The notes beneath the pieces were generated by a model that worked only from the letters and a program-made list of their open reading frames with translations, did no database searches and had not been told where the DNA came from. Shown in pieces: positions 62,441 through 64,000 of a DNA stretch of 64,000 nt; position 1 is the stretch's first letter, and every line of letters starts with the position of its first letter. Source of the DNA: a virus. Location: the IMG/VR virus record IMGVR_UViG_3300024520_000060, positions 1 to 64,000 of that record, one strand, 5' to 3'. Both the position numbers and the translations under genes were made by a program.

Positions 62441-63634
62441 CTAGCCTTGCGGGTAGGTGTCAGGATTGACAGGTTGGCGATCTTCGACGAATGGCTTGGC
62501 AGCCTGGACGTTCCACGTGTTGGCACTGTGACGCCCAAAGAATGTTACCTCACCGTTGGGGAGGCCGTTGTGTTTCAGCTCGAATCCTGTTCCTGGTGCG
62601 TGGAGGAACATGAACGCTCGGTCGCCGTTCTTGATGTTCAACTTCTCCACAGAGTTGAACGCACACACGGGACGATCACCGTTGGGGAAGATGCCGATGT
62701 TCTCCTTCCAGATCATGCGGGACACCGCGAAGCCTTCAGTGTTCAGGAACCCCGGGCCTTCCACGATCCATGGCTTGTAGTTCTTGGTCGTCTGGTGCTG
62801 CTTGACGTCCCGGTACACCACAGACAGGCCGGTCGCATACTCGGACTCGCCGTAGTTGCGCGCCATGCGCACGAACCCATTGGGCCAGCCAGCGACCGTG
62901 TAATTGTAGGCCCCGTCCTGGCCACAGTTGTAGGCCGAGTTGCCTTCGATGATCAAGTTGCCTGTCGCCGCCTGGGGGTTCAGCATGTTCCCGGACCACC
63001 ATCGTGTGACCACCTGGGTATGCGTCCGCTTCCACTTGGCCGCACGATTGTTCAGGATGTATGCGTTCTGCTTCGGGTTGTTGATGTAGATGAAGTGCTC
63101 TTGCCCGCCACCCATTCCGGAGCAGCCATCGAACACGATCTCCTCTGTCTGACCATGGATGCGGTAGCCCCACTTGGTCCTGGCATCGGACAGCATCCGG
63201 ACGTTGTGGAACTCCAGGACACCGAGGTAGTTGTCCATATAGCCCAGGACACCTACCTGGCTGCCTCGTGCATCGATAGTGACATCGGTGAATACGACCC
63301 GACCAATGCCTCCCCCTTCGCTGGAGATGCCAATCGAGCCGAGGACCGAGTGGTCGTCTGCGCCAGTGATCGCTACATCAAAGGGAGCGGTCCGCACGGC
63401 CTGGTTCTTGCCAGCACCGTTGCCTACCGAGAGGTCCAGATGCGGCATCCTGCCGTGTACCTGGATGATGTCCCCAGGGTGGCTGCGAATCAGAGCGAAC
63501 GCCAGAGGGTTCTTTTGCCCTGTCTGATGTGTCTGTCCCGAAGCATGCTCGATAGCTTGCCCCGGGAAGACGTCCCAGTCGGGTTGGGATTGTTGCGGCA
63601 GAATTGCCAGTAGAAGAATCGCGAAGAAGTCCAT
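62441..63634 (-). CDS. Secreted or surface beta-helix protein
   Basis: 397 residues. MDFFAILLLAILPQQSQPDW begins with a hydrophobic segment like a signal peptide. The rest has right-handed beta-helix character (GGIGRVVFTDVTIDARGSQV, GVLEFHNVRMLSDART, NLIIEGNSAYNCGQDG, ENIGIFPNGDRPVCAF), as in pectate-lyase or tailspike folds. It may be a depolymerase or an envelope protein. It lies far from the tail genes and would be exported, which is unusual. No catalytic residues can be assigned. Confidence 0.62.
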   Translation of the reverse strand: MDFFAILLLAILPQQSQPDWDVFPGQAIEHASGQTHQTGQKNPLAFALIRSHPGDIIQVHGRMPHLDLSVGNGAGKNQAVRTAPFDVAITGADDHSVLGSIGISSEGGGIGRVVFTDVTIDARGSQVGVLGYMDNYLGVLEFHNVRMLSDARTKWGYRIHGQTEEIVFDGCSGMGGGQEHFIYINNPKQNAYILNNRAAKWKRTHTQVVTRWWSGNMLNPQAATGNLIIEGNSAYNCGQDGAYNYTVAGWPNGFVRMARNYGESEYATGLSVVYRDVKQHQTTKNYKPWIVEGPGFLNTEGFAVSRMIWKENIGIFPNGDRPVCAFNSVEKLNIKNGDRAFMFLHAPGTGFELKHNGLPNGEVTFFGRHSANTWNVQAAKPFVEDRQPVNPDTYPQG

Positions 63635-63669
63635 GAGGGAGAGTAGCTCGTGGAGAGAGGAAAGGAGTT

Positions 63670-63687
63670 GGGGGCCCGAAGGCCCCC
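63670..63687 (-). terminator. GC-rich hairpin after the last gene
   Basis: GGGGGCC, loop CGAA, GGCCCCC. On the minus strand the arm is followed by AACTCC without a T-run; a structural rather than strong terminator. Confidence 0.45.
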
Positions 63688-63694
63688 AGGTGAA

Positions 63695-63991
63695 TCAGTC
63701 GGTGAGGCGGATGACCCCATCGGCGTCGGTGGTGAGCCCGTAGCCCGTCCACCAGTTGAGGATGCGCAGTGTCTTGTGCAGCACGCCCTCCTCATTGAAC
63801 CCTACCTCAGTGTTGGCGAGAAGGGCATCGAAAGTGGAACCTTCGTTGAGAAGCAGCGTGATCAGGCGACCCCGACGACTGTTGGGGCGGAAGGTGCGGA
63901 TGAGCTCCTTGCGCTCCAGGTTGTAGATGCCGCGCACCTTGGGCTCCCTCGTCTTGGGAGCATTGCTCTCGTTGGGCTGGGAGGCATCCAC
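63695..63991 (-). CDS. Small winged-helix-like protein, possibly 5' truncated (98 aa)
   Basis: The frame is open upstream to the window end and may start beyond it; the first in-window start is a GTG-type codon before DASQPNES. A disordered first 20 residues are followed by GIYNLERKELIRTFRPN and then RRGRLITLLLNEGSTFDALL, HKTLRILNWWTGYGLTTDAD: a small winged-helix pattern known from phage proteins. DNA binding is possible. Function unknown. Confidence 0.55.
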   Translation of the reverse strand: MDASQPNESNAPKTREPKVRGIYNLERKELIRTFRPNSRRGRLITLLLNEGSTFDALLANTEVGFNEEGVLHKTLRILNWWTGYGLTTDADGVIRLTD

Positions 63992-64000
63992 CCGGCTCGT

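Noticed and set aside
1-64000. CRISPR arrays, rRNA, complete tRNA genes and insertion sequences
   Set aside because: I looked for spaced repeats, tRNA cloverleafs and transposase motifs; the only regular repeats are the iterons, tandem repeats and promoter cassettes described above.

Overview
The window is a 64-kb piece of a tailed double-stranded DNA phage genome with a long-tailed (siphovirus-type) structural module. It is cut at both ends: a helicase gene runs off the left edge and a small gene may start beyond the right edge, so the genome is larger than 64 kb. The host cannot be named from the sequence. Lipoprotein-type and secretion signal peptides suggest a diderm host. Gene starts placed directly after TAnnnT -10 boxes imply a host that tolerates leaderless mRNAs. 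Proteins are densely packed with ATGA and TGATG overlaps, and base composition is GC-rich.

Left block (1.0-27.7 kb, all minus strand, transcribed leftward). This is a complete morphogenesis operon running from 27.7 kb down: small terminase, a 52-aa zinc-finger protein, large terminase, portal, a group of small head-decoration or fibre proteins, neck proteins, SPP1-gp7-like protein, an unusual prohead protease split over two overlapping ORFs, decoration protein, major capsid protein, tail completion and terminator proteins, tail tube, tail assembly chaperones with a lambda-type GGGAAAG -1 frameshift site, tape measure, distal tail proteins, a J/hub-like protein and a small membrane protein. 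Hairpins follow the two most abundant structural genes, and a rho-independent terminator lies at 662-698.

Middle (27.7-30.1 kb). An intergenic region carries a sigma70-like rightward promoter, a 46-bp tandem repeat, five 25-bp iteron-like direct repeats and many CTAG-containing palindromes. It looks like a replication-origin or control region. An inverted copy of its promoter element lies at about 0.87-0.96 kb.

Early cluster (29.1-37.7 kb, plus strand). About twenty short genes of mostly unknown function follow one another. Almost every transcription unit begins with the same cassette: A-rich block, AAAGTAGCC box, exactly 18 bp (often a C/G-rich dyad), TAnnnT box, 5-6 bp, then ATGAAGAA. The spacing puts the predicted transcript start at or next to the ATG, so these look like leaderless promoters. 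I find 25 copies, including one orphan and seven on the minus strand at 42.7-50.4 kb.

Right block (37.7-64 kb, minus strand). It holds SSB, a holin-like protein, a run of exported proteins, dNMP-kinase-like and MazG-like enzymes, a stand-alone GGDEF protein, a ClpP-like protease, a metallophosphoesterase, a DUF932 protein and many small proteins. Beyond these lie a primase-helicase, a tandem-HTH protein, a PD-(D/E)XK nuclease, dCMP deaminase, a family A DNA polymerase with Leu at the 762 position, an HD nucleotidase, a thymidylate-synthase-family enzyme, an aGPT-Pplase/hmdU-kinase-helical-domain protein, a TET-associated-type glycosyltransferase and a secreted beta-helix protein. Together the nucleotide enzymes and the last DNA-modification proteins suggest that the phage replaces thymine with a hypermodified (hydroxymethyluracil-derived, possibly glycosylated) base. 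Phage-encoded GGDEF and RelA/SpoT-like HD domains suggest interference with host second messengers.
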